In this document: positions 9,802-18,258 of the stretch, one piece after another
Position numbering within the stretch: the first letter of the stretch is position 1
Layout of the letters: each line of letters begins with the position of its first letter
NCBI GenBank assembly: GCA_021804785.1
Contig: JAJZGY010000001.1
Span: 124,001-188,000, forward strand
Length of the DNA: 64,000 nt
Direction: 5' to 3'
Source: Pseudomonadota bacterium
GTDB taxonomy: Bacteria; Pseudomonadota; Alphaproteobacteria; Micropepsales; Micropepsaceae
The notes under the pieces: model-generated
Told to the model about the DNA's origin: nothing
Seen by the model: only the letters and a program-made list of their open reading frames with translations
Databases searched by the model: none
Program-made: the position numbers and the translations under genes

Positions 9802-10266
9802 ATGCCACCCAATATGCTCAAGGCGCGCGTAGGCGGACGCTTTGCTGGCATCGACATGGCCGCCATTAAGCGAGCGGAGACGGCGGTGGCAGAACTGGCT
9901 CCAGAGTTCTCTGATTGGATCAGTAAAGATACGCTCGCGCTCCGGAGCGCATATGTCGCCTATCGAAAGCGTCCCGACACACGCAGTCGCACTCACTTAA
10001 ACCAGACAGCAAACGCCTTGCGGATCACGGTTGAGAACTTTGGATTTCCGCTCATAACTCGTGTCACAGGCTCGCTCTGCCATCTGCTATCCTACCTCGA
10101 TCGACCAGCTCCACCAAACCTGGTTGAAGCGCATGTCGATGCGATCCAGGTGATCTCCAACCAGCGAAATATTTTGGATCTCTCCGACCCAACTGCCCAT
10201 CTCTTGGCGGAAGAACTCGAGAAACAAGTTGCAGAGTTTCTCTCCGCTTTCAATACCAAGCGCTAA
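9802..10266 (+). CDS. Hpt-like helical protein, phospho-histidine position not conserved
   Basis: A 154-residue all-helical protein that resembles the Hpt-type proteins paired with single receivers in Alphaproteobacteria: an acidic first helix with DWI, an arginine-rich second helix, then FGFPLITRVTGSLCHLL and a long C-terminal helix HLLAEELEKQVAEFL. Where relatives carry the phosphotransfer segment (AHDLKG-like), this protein has TANALRI, so the histidine appears to be lost. It may bind the receiver without transferring phosphate. The family assignment rests on pattern memory and not on alignment, so the loss needs checking. The upstream receiver gene is 47 bases away. Confidence 0.6.
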   Translation: MPPNMLKARVGGRFAGIDMAAIKRAETAVAELAPEFSDWISKDTLALRSAYVAYRKRPDTRSRTHLNQTANALRITVENFGFPLITRVTGSLCHLLSYLDRPAPPNLVEAHVDAIQVISNQRNILDLSDPTAHLLAEELEKQVAEFLSAFNTKR

Positions 10267-10325
10267 GATCTGAGATTGGTAAGGCTAGACGTTCTGGAGA
10301 CCGCGCCAACTCCGAACACAAAAGC

Positions 10326-11102
10326 TTAAAGTGATTCCTTGAGCAATGCCTGTGTCTGGTCGTATCCAGCATCGTCACGAATGCGTAACACACTGCCTTC
10401 TGGGGTATCCTCAACCCACGGAGTGACTGTCAAGGGACGACTTTCGCGAGCAACCCTCAATGCTGCCGCGACGTTTCCGGATTTCGCTAGCTTCATGAGA
10501 TTGAGCTTGGTCGGAAATATAACGTTCCAACGCTTACGGTCCGAAATTGCCTCATGGGGGGTAATCCATAGAGAGTCCACAGACTCGCGGCCATCATGCA
10601 TCCCAATCTGTCCAACAGGTGCTTCTGCAACAAAGAAATGCGTATCAAAGCGCTTGGGCATGTTTTCTGGCGTTATCCAATGCGCAAAATGCGCCAGTCG
10701 ATCGTAGGCCAATCTCAGTCCTTCCCGCTGCAACATTTCGAGCAGCGAAATCTCCTGTGTTTCTAGACGCTGACGATAACCCGCAAGTTCAGTGAGGCGC
10801 GCACCAGACACCAACTCAGCTTCGCCGTTTGGACGGGCAAACAGTATGCCGCTTTCTTCAAACGCCTCGCGAATGGCAGCTGCCATGAGACCATGGAGAC
10901 TGGTGTCTATGGCATCAATGCCGTCTGCGTACTGTCGCAATTCGTCATGGCCGTCAGCGACCGTAACCTTGCCGCCCGGAAAGACGAGCGCCCCAGCAAC
11001 AAAATCAATTTGATGATGGCGTTTGACCATAAAGACTTCGAGACCGCGCGTGCCGTCACGGACGATCAGTATAGTGGCAGCAGGTATGGTGGTATCCGGC
11101 AT
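10326..11102 (-). CDS. NUDIX hydrolase
   Basis: A 258-residue NUDIX hydrolase of the longer NUDT7/NUDT19-like type. The Nudix box is split by an insertion: FPGGKV at about 42-47, then REAFEESG at about 77-84, with the metal-binding REx2EE core intact. Such enzymes hydrolyse nucleoside diphosphates linked to other groups, including CoA derivatives. Substrate cannot be told. It is the last gene of a minus-strand group (thiO, HIT, transglycosylase, Nudix) with 50-70-base gaps. Confidence 0.88.
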   Translation of the reverse strand: MPDTTIPAATILIVRDGTRGLEVFMVKRHHQIDFVAGALVFPGGKVTVADGHDELRQYADGIDAIDTSLHGLMAAAIREAFEESGILFARPNGEAELVSGARLTELAGYRQRLETQEISLLEMLQREGLRLAYDRLAHFAHWITPENMPKRFDTHFFVAEAPVGQIGMHDGRESVDSLWITPHEAISDRKRWNVIFPTKLNLMKLAKSGNVAAALRVARESRPLTVTPWVEDTPEGSVLRIRDDAGYDQTQALLKESL

Positions 11103-11154
11103 GGTTCCTCACTTGTCGCCAAGTGTAGGCACAGATCCGCCGGCCGGCCAAGCT

Positions 11155-12087
11155 CTAGCTGGATTCGGTCTGCTTATTCCCAGAAAGGGCACTTCCCGGG
11201 TCGAGAGCCGCCAGGACGCTCATTATCTCCGGGCTTAACGCGAATGGAGCCTGCGGGAGGGGCGTGCTCTCCAGAGGAGCCGCTGGCGGAATGTCACGGA
11301 AGAGACCCAGGGTGGAGAGGTCACTCGGGGATTGGGCTGCGGCAAAAAAGCTTTGCATTAAAGAGTTAGGCTGCCCCGCAGCCGCAACCGTTGCAGGAAC
11401 CGTCGGGGATCCAACCGCGACAGCTGCTGGCCTAGGGGCGATCTCCCGCCGGGCCGCCAGATATTCTGTGCCAGGTTGCCGCAATGCCCACTGATAGACC
11501 TCCCCCACCGTCTTGGGAGTGCCATTACTTTTAAAAAAAACCGCGTGATTGGCAGCTGCGGCAGCCGGAAAGCACGCGACCGCACTGGCTGTTGGCTGAT
11601 GTGCGGCCATTTCAATTAATCTGCAAGCCGCAGGTGCACCAAGAAAATGAGCGGCATAAAGCTCCCCGCCGCACACGTTGCGACCAAGACGGGCCTGCAT
11701 CTGGGCGCGCGTTTGCTGGGCATATTCACCGGCCATCAATGCGGATATCCTGGGGTCATTGCGCAATGAAAGAATTGCTGCCCGATCTGCCTGATTTGCC
11801 ACTGAATACTGACCGTCCGGTTCGCGCTTAATTGCATTGGCATAGGAGTTCAGTCCGAACTTGGAACCGTATTGCTTGACCATCCCTAGCCAAGTCTGCT
11901 GTACGAATTGAAACAAGCCGGAGGCAGAGGAATCAGAGGCATGCGCGTCGGGACGAAGACTGCTTTCGCACATCGCCGTACCCAACAGATATCTGAAGTC
12001 CGAACCGGTCACAGCGCTTGCCTGCCGAAGGGCGTTAATCACCTCCGAACGTAATGATGTATCTGGTCCAGTAGACTGCGGAATCAT
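11155..12087 (-). CDS. Lytic transglycosylase SLT domain protein
   Basis: A 310-residue protein with an SLT-type lysozyme fold at about residues 15-165. The catalytic glutamate is E41 (AMCESSLRPDA), followed by SGLFQFVQQTWLGMV, the usual ES...GxxQF pattern. It cleaves the MurNAc-GlcNAc bond of peptidoglycan. The C-terminal 140 residues are Ala/Pro-rich and low complexity, perhaps a linker or partner-binding tail. No signal peptide is visible at the chosen start, which is odd for a periplasmic enzyme; it may leave by a specialised secretion route, or the true start may differ. Confidence 0.85.
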   Translation of the reverse strand: MIPQSTGPDTSLRSEVINALRQASAVTGSDFRYLLGTAMCESSLRPDAHASDSSASGLFQFVQQTWLGMVKQYGSKFGLNSYANAIKREPDGQYSVANQADRAAILSLRNDPRISALMAGEYAQQTRAQMQARLGRNVCGGELYAAHFLGAPAACRLIEMAAHQPTASAVACFPAAAAANHAVFFKSNGTPKTVGEVYQWALRQPGTEYLAARREIAPRPAAVAVGSPTVPATVAAAGQPNSLMQSFFAAAQSPSDLSTLGLFRDIPPAAPLESTPLPQAPFALSPEIMSVLAALDPGSALSGNKQTESS

Positions 12088-12155
12088 CGCCTGTGGTTAT
12101 CCTGCGGCGTCCATAAGCCAAACTTCATACTACTGCCGCAGTAGCACTAACGTGG

Positions 12156-12560
12156 TTAAAGACCGGTAACCAGAGTTTCGATCATCGTCTGACGAGCCTG
12201 CTCGCTATAGGGCTCTCGGCCAGCCTTGCCCCATACGGGCCCGGGCCAGACCACGTCGTCCTTCCTTCGTGCCACCACGTGGATGTGGAACTGCGCGACA
12301 ATATTGCCCAACGCGCCGATATTGATCTTGTCTGGCTCAAAGATGCGTTGGAACCCTTTGGAAACGCGCTGCAGCTCTTGAAGCAGCACCAGAGATTCCC
12401 CATGGCCGAGGTCGTGGAGCTCACGGACGTGCGGGCGACGAGGAATCAGGACTACCCATGGAAAGCGGGCATCGTTCATCAAGCGCACGGTGCAGAGTGC
12501 CCAATCCGTAACCCACTCGGTGTCAGCGGCAAGGCGAGGATCCAGGGCAAATCGTTCCAT
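12156..12560 (-). CDS. HIT domain protein
   Basis: A 134-residue histidine-triad nucleotide hydrolase/transferase. The active motif is seen as FHIHVVAR near residues 91-98, and VVLIPRRPHVREL forms the conserved N-terminal strand. Family members hydrolyse dinucleoside polyphosphates or nucleotide-linked esters. The last histidine of the triad is replaced in HIHVVA, as in some relatives, so activity is uncertain. It is 20 bases after thiO on the same strand and probably in the same unit. Confidence 0.88.
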   Translation of the reverse strand: MERFALDPRLAADTEWVTDWALCTVRLMNDARFPWVVLIPRRPHVRELHDLGHGESLVLLQELQRVSKGFQRIFEPDKINIGALGNIVAQFHIHVVARRKDDVVWPGPVWGKAGREPYSEQARQTMIETLVTGL

Positions 12561-12580
12561 AATGGAGGCTCCTATGCGCT

Positions 12581-13675
12581 CTACAGAGCCCGATCGAAGC
12601 GCACCGGGGAGAACGCTGCGATCTCCTCTGCCGGCTCCAGCTTCAAGATGAGCTGCGCTACGGCCTCGGCCAAGGCAGGGGCAAGCAAGATCCCGTTGCG
12701 GTACTGGCCGCTAGCGATGAAAAGTCCGGGGATGCCACTTTCTCCTATAATTGGCAGGCCATCAGGGCTCGCCGGCCGCAGTCCCGCCCAATGTTCACGA
12801 ACTGACCACTCCCGGAGACCGGGCACGAGAGCGTGTGCCCGCTCCAGAAGCCAGGACCGCGCATGGGCCGACGGCTTAGTGTCAAATCCGACTTCTTCAA
12901 CTGTCGCTCCGATGAAAATCCGATCCTTACGCGGAACCAGGTAGACACCATGGCCCCAAAGCAATGGCCCGGGCATTGCCTCACCCTCTGGGGCAGCAAG
13001 TGCTAGCATTTCCCCTTTAACCGGGCGAATAGGAAGATCCGCAGCTAGTCCGCCAATCTGACCCGACCACGCGCCGGCCGCGAGTACAACCACGTCAGCG
13101 CGATGAATTCGGAAAGCTGTAAGGACGACGAATTCGCCGCTGTCAGCCTGCTCAATGCGAACTGCCGCTTCATTGGCGGACAGTTTCGCACCTGCGCGGA
13201 TGGCCGCGTTTGTCAGGGCCTGTCCAAGAGCTCGGTTGTCCACTTGGCCATCACGCGGGGCCCACAGAGCGCCTGCAATATCTGGTGGTAACATGGGTGC
13301 ACGCATCCGGGCTTGCTCGGGACTGAGAAATTCCGCCTCCCCCCCCATAGCCTCCCGTTGCAGACGCTCTGCGTCTTCGGACCCAGCTGAAACAATCAAA
13401 GCTCCGTCCTGACGAAAGGTGATCTCCACACCCGAAGCGGACTCAAGTTCTTTGGCAAAATCAGGCCATAAATCGCGAGATCTGCGCCCAAATAGAACCC
13501 CGGGAGAACCCGCCACAGCAATTTCAGCAGTTGCCGCAATCATGCCTGCGGAGGCATAGGTCGCGCCACGCGCCGGTTGGGCACGATCCAGGACCAGCAC
13601 CTGCGCCCCGCTCTTGGCCATACGCCAGGCAATTGCCAGTCCGGCTACCCCCGCACCAATGATGATGACCTTCAT
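12581..13675 (-). CDS. thiO: Glycine oxidase ThiO (FAD-dependent)
   Basis: A 364-residue DAO-family flavoprotein. The FAD-binding GAGVAGLAIAW lies at about 7-17, followed by the acidic end of the second strand (VLVLDRA). PVKGEMLAL and GVYLVPRKDRIFIGATVEEVGFD are typical of ThiO, as is GQYRNGILLAPALAEAVA at the end. ThiO oxidises glycine to iminoglycine for thiazole (thiamine) synthesis. Other thiazole genes (thiS, thiG) are not next to it. D-amino acid dehydrogenases are an alternative, but the short length and end motif favour ThiO. Confidence 0.85.
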   Translation of the reverse strand: MKVIIIGAGVAGLAIAWRMAKSGAQVLVLDRAQPARGATYASAGMIAATAEIAVAGSPGVLFGRRSRDLWPDFAKELESASGVEITFRQDGALIVSAGSEDAERLQREAMGGEAEFLSPEQARMRAPMLPPDIAGALWAPRDGQVDNRALGQALTNAAIRAGAKLSANEAAVRIEQADSGEFVVLTAFRIHRADVVVLAAGAWSGQIGGLAADLPIRPVKGEMLALAAPEGEAMPGPLLWGHGVYLVPRKDRIFIGATVEEVGFDTKPSAHARSWLLERAHALVPGLREWSVREHWAGLRPASPDGLPIIGESGIPGLFIASGQYRNGILLAPALAEAVAQLILKLEPAEEIAAFSPVRFDRAL

Positions 13676-13817
13676 GTGCTTCCGTTCGCGCCCTCTATTC
13701 GTCTCGACGCCTAGGGCCTTGGCGCCCTGCCGTCAAACCACTTTAGCAGGTGACCCAACCTGAAGGGCTTCCTATAGTCCGTTCCGAGGCAGTTTCGCGA
13801 GTCAAACGAGGACAACG

Positions 13818-14312
13818 ATGGAAAAAGCGACCTTTGGGGCTGGTTGTTTCTGGGGGGTAGAAAGCTTCTTTCGGGAAGTGCCCGGGGTCCTCGATGCCAT
13901 AAGCGGCTATTGTGGCGGACATGTCGATCACCCTACCTATCAACAGGTCTGCTCGGACGGAACTGGGCATGCCGAAGTGGTCGAGGTGACGTTCGATCCA
14001 TTGCAGCGCACCTACGCGAGTCTGGTGGAGCTATTCTTCAAAATGCATGACCCTACCACCCTAAATCGGCAGGGCCCTGATGTTGGAACCCAGTATCGTT
14101 CGGTAATTTTCTACCATTCAGATGACCAGAAGCGCATTGCCGAAGAGGAACGAACACGGGCAAACCTGTCAGGGCGCTATCGAGCGCCCATCGTCACCAC
14201 GATTGAACCCGTAAAACCCTTCTGGCGTGCTGAAGACTATCATCAACGCTATTTTGAAAAGCACCACCTGCCCTCCTGCCACCTGAGCTTTGCGGAGCTC
14301 GATGTCTCCTAA
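13818..14312 (+). CDS. msrA: Peptide-methionine (S)-S-oxide reductase MsrA
   Basis: A 164-residue MsrA. The catalytic motif GCFWG is at about 9-13, with GAGCFWGVESFF and the family features GYCGGH and DPTTLNRQGPDVGTQYRS. It reduces the S-epimer of methionine sulfoxide in proteins with thioredoxin-type donors. It is a stand-alone protein without a fused MsrB, and is divergent from thiO across 140 bases. Confidence 0.96.
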   Translation: MEKATFGAGCFWGVESFFREVPGVLDAISGYCGGHVDHPTYQQVCSDGTGHAEVVEVTFDPLQRTYASLVELFFKMHDPTTLNRQGPDVGTQYRSVIFYHSDDQKRIAEEERTRANLSGRYRAPIVTTIEPVKPFWRAEDYHQRYFEKHHLPSCHLSFAELDVS

Positions 14313-14341
14313 ATATTACTCTTGTCCAGAAAGCATTTGCC

Positions 14342-16087
14342 ATGGTTATGGGTTTTGTGACGACCGCGGACGCGGAAATCTCCGGCATAAGTGGTGGCGA
14401 GCGCTATACGGGCGTGCCATGGGCCTCGCGCTCACCAGTATTGGGCCAAAATGGCATGGCTGTAAGTGAACAGCCGCTTGCCTCTTTGACTGCAATCGAG
14501 ATCCTCAAGAGGGGCGGTAGCGCAGTCGACGCGGCCATTGCTGCTAACGCGGTTCTTGGCCTTATGGAGCCAGTCGCCAATGGCATCGGCGGCGACTGCT
14601 TTGCGATCGTCTGGGATCCCGAGACCCGGAAGCTTTTCGGCTATAACGGTACCGGCCCTGCGCCCATGGGACGAACCCTTGCCAGGATGCAAGCCGATGT
14701 CAGCCATCTTTATGCGCGCATGGGACTTCCTTACAAAGATCACATTCCGCCACTTGGATCGCTATCTGTTACGGTTCCTGGCGCCGTTGATAGCTGGTCA
14801 GCTCTTCACCAACGTTTTGGCAAGTTGCCATTGGCTGAAATTCTGGCTCCAGCGATCGGCTATGCTGAAAACGGCTTTGCCGTGACCGAACTGGTTGCCG
14901 CCTATTGGAAAGGCAATATGGCGGTATTTCAGAAGAATCTGGCAATGCTTGAAGAGTTCGATAACGCTCGTCGAACCTATCTCATTGATGGCCATGTCCC
15001 CGGTCACGGCGAAATCTTCAAAAATCCCGATCTTGCCCGAACCCTGAAGCAGATCGCCGAGCATGGTCGTGATGCATTCTATAAGGGCAAAATCGCCCAT
15101 ACCATTGATGCGTACTTCAAACGCATCGGCGGGGATCTTCGCTACGAAGACTTGGCAAATTTTCATGGCGAATGGATTGAACCCCAATCGGTAAACTATC
15201 GCGGGTACGACGTTTTTGAATTGCCTCCCAACGGTCAGGGGTTCGCGGTTTTGGAGATGCTTCAGATCCTCAAAGCATACGATCTAAAAAAGATGGGGGC
15301 AGGTTCCGCTGACGCAATCACTGCCATGCTTGAAGCCAAGCGCCTAGCATATGAAGATTTGGCAAAGCATTACGCCGACCCTCGCTTTGCCAAGATCCCC
15401 ATGAAGGGTCTTATTTCGGACGAATACGCAAATCAACGACGCAAACTGATCAATATGGCGCGCGCCAATCCTGATATAGGTCCCGGTGATCCCTGGCTGT
15501 TTGAGGGAGATACGACCAACTTTGCTGTTGCTGATGCAGGCGGAATGATGGTGTCAATGATTCAGTCGAATTATCGTGGCATGGGATCAGGACTTGTCGC
15601 CGATCATCTGGGCTTCATGTTTCAGGATCGTGGAGAACTCTTTTCACTCAGCGAACACGACGCCAATGTTTATGCTCCAGGTAAACGCCCCTTCCACACC
15701 ATAATTCCAGGCTTTGTCACCAAGGACGGAAGGCCCTGGCTCGCCTTTAGTGTCATGGGCGGAGACATGCAGGCTCAAGGTCATGTCCAGGTACTCGTAA
15801 ACATGATCGATTTTGAAATGGATATACAGCAAGCCGGCGATGCCGCGCGGTGGCGCCATTATGGCAGCTCGGAACCAACTGGTGAGCCGGCTCAAGGCGT
15901 TGGTACAGTAGAAATGGAACCCGGATTTCTCCCGCAAGTTAAAGAAGAACTGAGGCGCCGCGGTTACCAGGTGGTTGCAGGCACCGGGGCATTCGGAGGG
16001 TATGAGGCTATACAGTTTGATGAGAGAAATCGCGTCTACCGGGGCGCCTCAGAAATGCGTAAAGATGGCGCAGCGATCGGTTACTAA
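14342..16087 (+). CDS. Gamma-glutamyltransferase family protein
   Basis: A 581-residue Ntn-hydrolase of the gamma-glutamyltransferase family, expected to self-cleave before a threonine. The nucleophile region is GDTTNFAVADAGG with T391, and the glycine-rich NGIGGDCFAIVW near residue 80 is conserved. It lacks a recognisable signal peptide, unlike the periplasmic E. coli enzyme, so it resembles the cytosolic subgroup. An alternative ATG at 14348 differs by two codons. Substrate could be glutathione or another gamma-glutamyl or acyl amide. It starts 29 bases after msrA and may be co-transcribed. Confidence 0.9.
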   Translation: MVMGFVTTADAEISGISGGERYTGVPWASRSPVLGQNGMAVSEQPLASLTAIEILKRGGSAVDAAIAANAVLGLMEPVANGIGGDCFAIVWDPETRKLFGYNGTGPAPMGRTLARMQADVSHLYARMGLPYKDHIPPLGSLSVTVPGAVDSWSALHQRFGKLPLAEILAPAIGYAENGFAVTELVAAYWKGNMAVFQKNLAMLEEFDNARRTYLIDGHVPGHGEIFKNPDLARTLKQIAEHGRDAFYKGKIAHTIDAYFKRIGGDLRYEDLANFHGEWIEPQSVNYRGYDVFELPPNGQGFAVLEMLQILKAYDLKKMGAGSADAITAMLEAKRLAYEDLAKHYADPRFAKIPMKGLISDEYANQRRKLINMARANPDIGPGDPWLFEGDTTNFAVADAGGMMVSMIQSNYRGMGSGLVADHLGFMFQDRGELFSLSEHDANVYAPGKRPFHTIIPGFVTKDGRPWLAFSVMGGDMQAQGHVQVLVNMIDFEMDIQQAGDAARWRHYGSSEPTGEPAQGVGTVEMEPGFLPQVKEELRRRGYQVVAGTGAFGGYEAIQFDERNRVYRGASEMRKDGAAIGY

Positions 16088-16089
16088 AC

Positions 16090-16530
16090 TTATTGGCCCA
16101 ATGCATTGCGAACGATAAAGCTCGTCGCGGTTTTTGTTCCGTCGGTAAAGTCCAGGGTAACGGCGACTCTGCTGCCCGGCTTCATCTTCAGGGGGTCAGG
16201 ATGCATGCACATCAAATGATCTCCACCTGGTCTGAAGACGACGTGATGGTGGGGCAGAATACGAATGGTCCGCACCATCATCATCCGGCTCATACCCCCC
16301 GTTTCAATGCTCCGATGTAACATAAGCTGGGCACAGGCCGGTGACGAAGCACTGCTCAAAGTTGCCGCGCGGGTGCCTGTATTGCCTAGCACAAAATATC
16401 CTCCCGCCGGCAAGCCTGCCGGTAGCGCCCGGAACCAAGCGTTTGTGATTACGACGTCTGCCGCGTGAGCAGCACCGCTACCCGCCAACGTAATCAAAAG
16501 AGCCGCACTAATTGAGCGTAGCAAGTGCAT
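16090..16530 (-). CDS. Periplasmic copper chaperone PCu(A)C
   Basis: A 146-residue exported protein with a signal peptide (about 1-24, ending AAHAA) and one PCuAC domain. The copper site H-x10-M-x21-H-x-M is present exactly, running from the histidine in LMLH to HLM. PCuAC delivers Cu(I) to the CuA site of cytochrome oxidase together with SCO proteins. The ATG at 16530 is chosen since it begins directly with the signal peptide; ATG 16545 is also in frame. It overlaps the end of the ctaG-like gene, and an SCO gene lies divergent just beyond, forming an oxidase copper-assembly cluster. Confidence 0.93.
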   Translation of the reverse strand: MHLLRSISAALLITLAGSGAAHAADVVITNAWFRALPAGLPAGGYFVLGNTGTRAATLSSASSPACAQLMLHRSIETGGMSRMMMVRTIRILPHHHVVFRPGGDHLMCMHPDPLKMKPGSRVAVTLDFTDGTKTATSFIVRNALGQ

Positions 16531-17452
16531 GTTCCTTCCGTTCATCGCTCTTACGCAGATTATTTAGGACCAGGATCAATCCCACAACGCTCATCATGGA
16601 GCTTGGAATCCAGAGTATGAGTCCGCCAAAATGCTGATCAGTGATTGGTGATATTGGCAATATTCGACCACATATTTCATATACCGGATAAAAGTCGTGA
16701 TTGGACAGTGCTAAGACGGCACCAACAGCAATCTGCGGAGGAACGACGACCATCGTAAGGATCGCCCGGACGCCAAAACCTATTCGAGCAGGAGGCTTCG
16801 GGTTGGGATCGAGTATGAGAAACCAAAAGAACAATCCATCTATCGCCATTGTCCAGTTCATAAAGTAGTACAGTTTGTCATTCAGCATGACAAAGGTGTG
16901 AACGCTGGGAATGAGCCACATGTAGATCAGCCCCACGAACAAACAGGGAGCTACCACCGGGTGTTGAACCAAATCCACCATCCAGCGGACGGGAGCGCTA
17001 CCGGTGATAGGCCGCAAGAAATTCGGTATACCAGCCTGTAATGCCATTCCCGGCCATGCCAGCGCGACGAGAAAAGGTCCAAGATGGTGCAACGCCAGGT
17101 GCTGAAAGCGATGAAAGAAGAACATGTGCTCGGAGAGATAATCGTAATGGGTTTGCACCACCGCGTACATCAGCATCACGCCCAATACGAAGGAGGTGCT
17201 ACGCCAGATATTTGGGCGTTCCGCGCCAGACAGGCGCAGACAGCCCCGCACGTACCATGTAAGAGCCAAGCTGACTGTCAGGTAGATCTTCCAGGAAAAT
17301 TCCCATGGCATCCAGAACGGAAGATCTGCCGGATACCAGCCGCAGAGGACGTAGAAGACCAGACCAACTCCCAACACTCCGCCATAGGCCAGCCAATTGG
17401 ACATAGCCCGCGCAGTCAAGGTCTTAGGTGATTGGTTAAGAGCAGCCGGCAC
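16508..17452 (-). CDS. Cytochrome c oxidase assembly factor CtaG (caa3-type family)
   Basis: A 314-residue integral membrane protein with about seven hydrophobic segments. It carries the histidine-rich loop FFFHRFQHLALHHLGPFLVA, typical of the caa3_CtaG family, which helps assemble haem-copper oxidases, probably by handling copper. The gene overlaps the PCuAC gene by about 20-38 bases, so the two are translationally coupled. No oxidase subunit genes are in the window. It is not related to the Cox11-type CtaG. Confidence 0.9.
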   Translation of the reverse strand: MPAALNQSPKTLTARAMSNWLAYGGVLGVGLVFYVLCGWYPADLPFWMPWEFSWKIYLTVSLALTWYVRGCLRLSGAERPNIWRSTSFVLGVMLMYAVVQTHYDYLSEHMFFFHRFQHLALHHLGPFLVALAWPGMALQAGIPNFLRPITGSAPVRWMVDLVQHPVVAPCLFVGLIYMWLIPSVHTFVMLNDKLYYFMNWTMAIDGLFFWFLILDPNPKPPARIGFGVRAILTMVVVPPQIAVGAVLALSNHDFYPVYEICGRILPISPITDQHFGGLILWIPSSMMSVVGLILVLNNLRKSDERKEHALATLN

Positions 17453-17569
17453 GCCCTGTTCGCCTCAATCAGTGGACCTAGTTTATAAGACAGGAATGGC
17501 GTTATCAGGCGAGGCGATTGGTCACAGGGAACATCACTTCCCCCACCCGGTTGCGTGGTAAGAATTAGC

Positions 17570-18175
17570 ATGCTTAGACGACTTCTTACCTCCTTTGTGC
17601 CTCTTCTGCTTCTAGCCTTGGGCCTGACCGCGTGCGGCCTGAGCAACCGTGGATGGTATAGCAAAAATATCACTGGCACTTTGCCATCTCTAAAGTTTTC
17701 GATGTTGCGCGTAAATGACGGCCGCAAAGTCACGGCCGCCAACTATCGCGGTGACGTCGTACTGCTTTATTTTGGCTATACAAATTGCCCGGACATTTGC
17801 CCGACAACTTTGGCCAATCTTTCAGAAATGTTGCGTAGACTTGGACCCGCCGCAACCTATGTGCGTGTACTTTTCGTCAGTGTGGACCCCGCCCGCGACC
17901 GGCCAGAAGTTCTGAAAGCTTATGTCCACGCCTTTTCGCCTTACATGGACGGATTGCTGGGAACCCCCAATTCCATTGCAATTCTTGCCCGCCGCTTCCG
18001 TGTGGCCTACAGCGTACACAAGGCCACCCCCCACCACCCCTACGAGGTCGATCATTCAGCCGCAGTGTTCATCTTTGACCGTTTCGGCCAGGCGCGATTG
18101 GTTACCCTCTCGACCAGCAACGTAAACGGACTGGCTGGTGACGTACGCAGGCTTCTGCACCAGCGCCCACACTGA
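17570..18175 (+). CDS. SCO1/SenC family copper chaperone lipoprotein
   Basis: A 201-residue thioredoxin-fold protein. The copper-binding CxxxC is seen in YTNCPDICPTTL, and the distal histidine is in the DHSAAVFIFD segment. The N-terminus has a hydrophobic stretch ending in a lipobox LTAC, so it is likely a membrane-anchored lipoprotein facing the periplasm. SCO proteins metallate CuA of cytochrome oxidase with PCuAC. The ATG at 17570 is preferred, as it begins the signal sequence; GTG 17555 is also in frame. It is divergent from the ctaG/PCuAC genes. Confidence 0.94.
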   Translation: MLRRLLTSFVPLLLLALGLTACGLSNRGWYSKNITGTLPSLKFSMLRVNDGRKVTAANYRGDVVLLYFGYTNCPDICPTTLANLSEMLRRLGPAATYVRVLFVSVDPARDRPEVLKAYVHAFSPYMDGLLGTPNSIAILARRFRVAYSVHKATPHHPYEVDHSAAVFIFDRFGQARLVTLSTSNVNGLAGDVRRLLHQRPH

Positions 18176-18183
18176 GAACGGGA

Positions 18184-18221
18184 CTAGAGCTGAACTGCCA
18201 AATGGAGCCTTCGCGCTCTAG
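18184..18221. other. Inverted repeat between convergent genes
   Basis: CTAGAGC (18184-18190) and GCTCTAG (18215-18221) form a 7-bp stem with a 24-base loop between the ends of the SCO and lpdA genes. There is no T-run, so it is only a possible terminator. Confidence 0.3.
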
Positions 18222-18258
18222 CCGCCTCCACAGAAAAGGCTTGTGCGCCGAGCAGATC

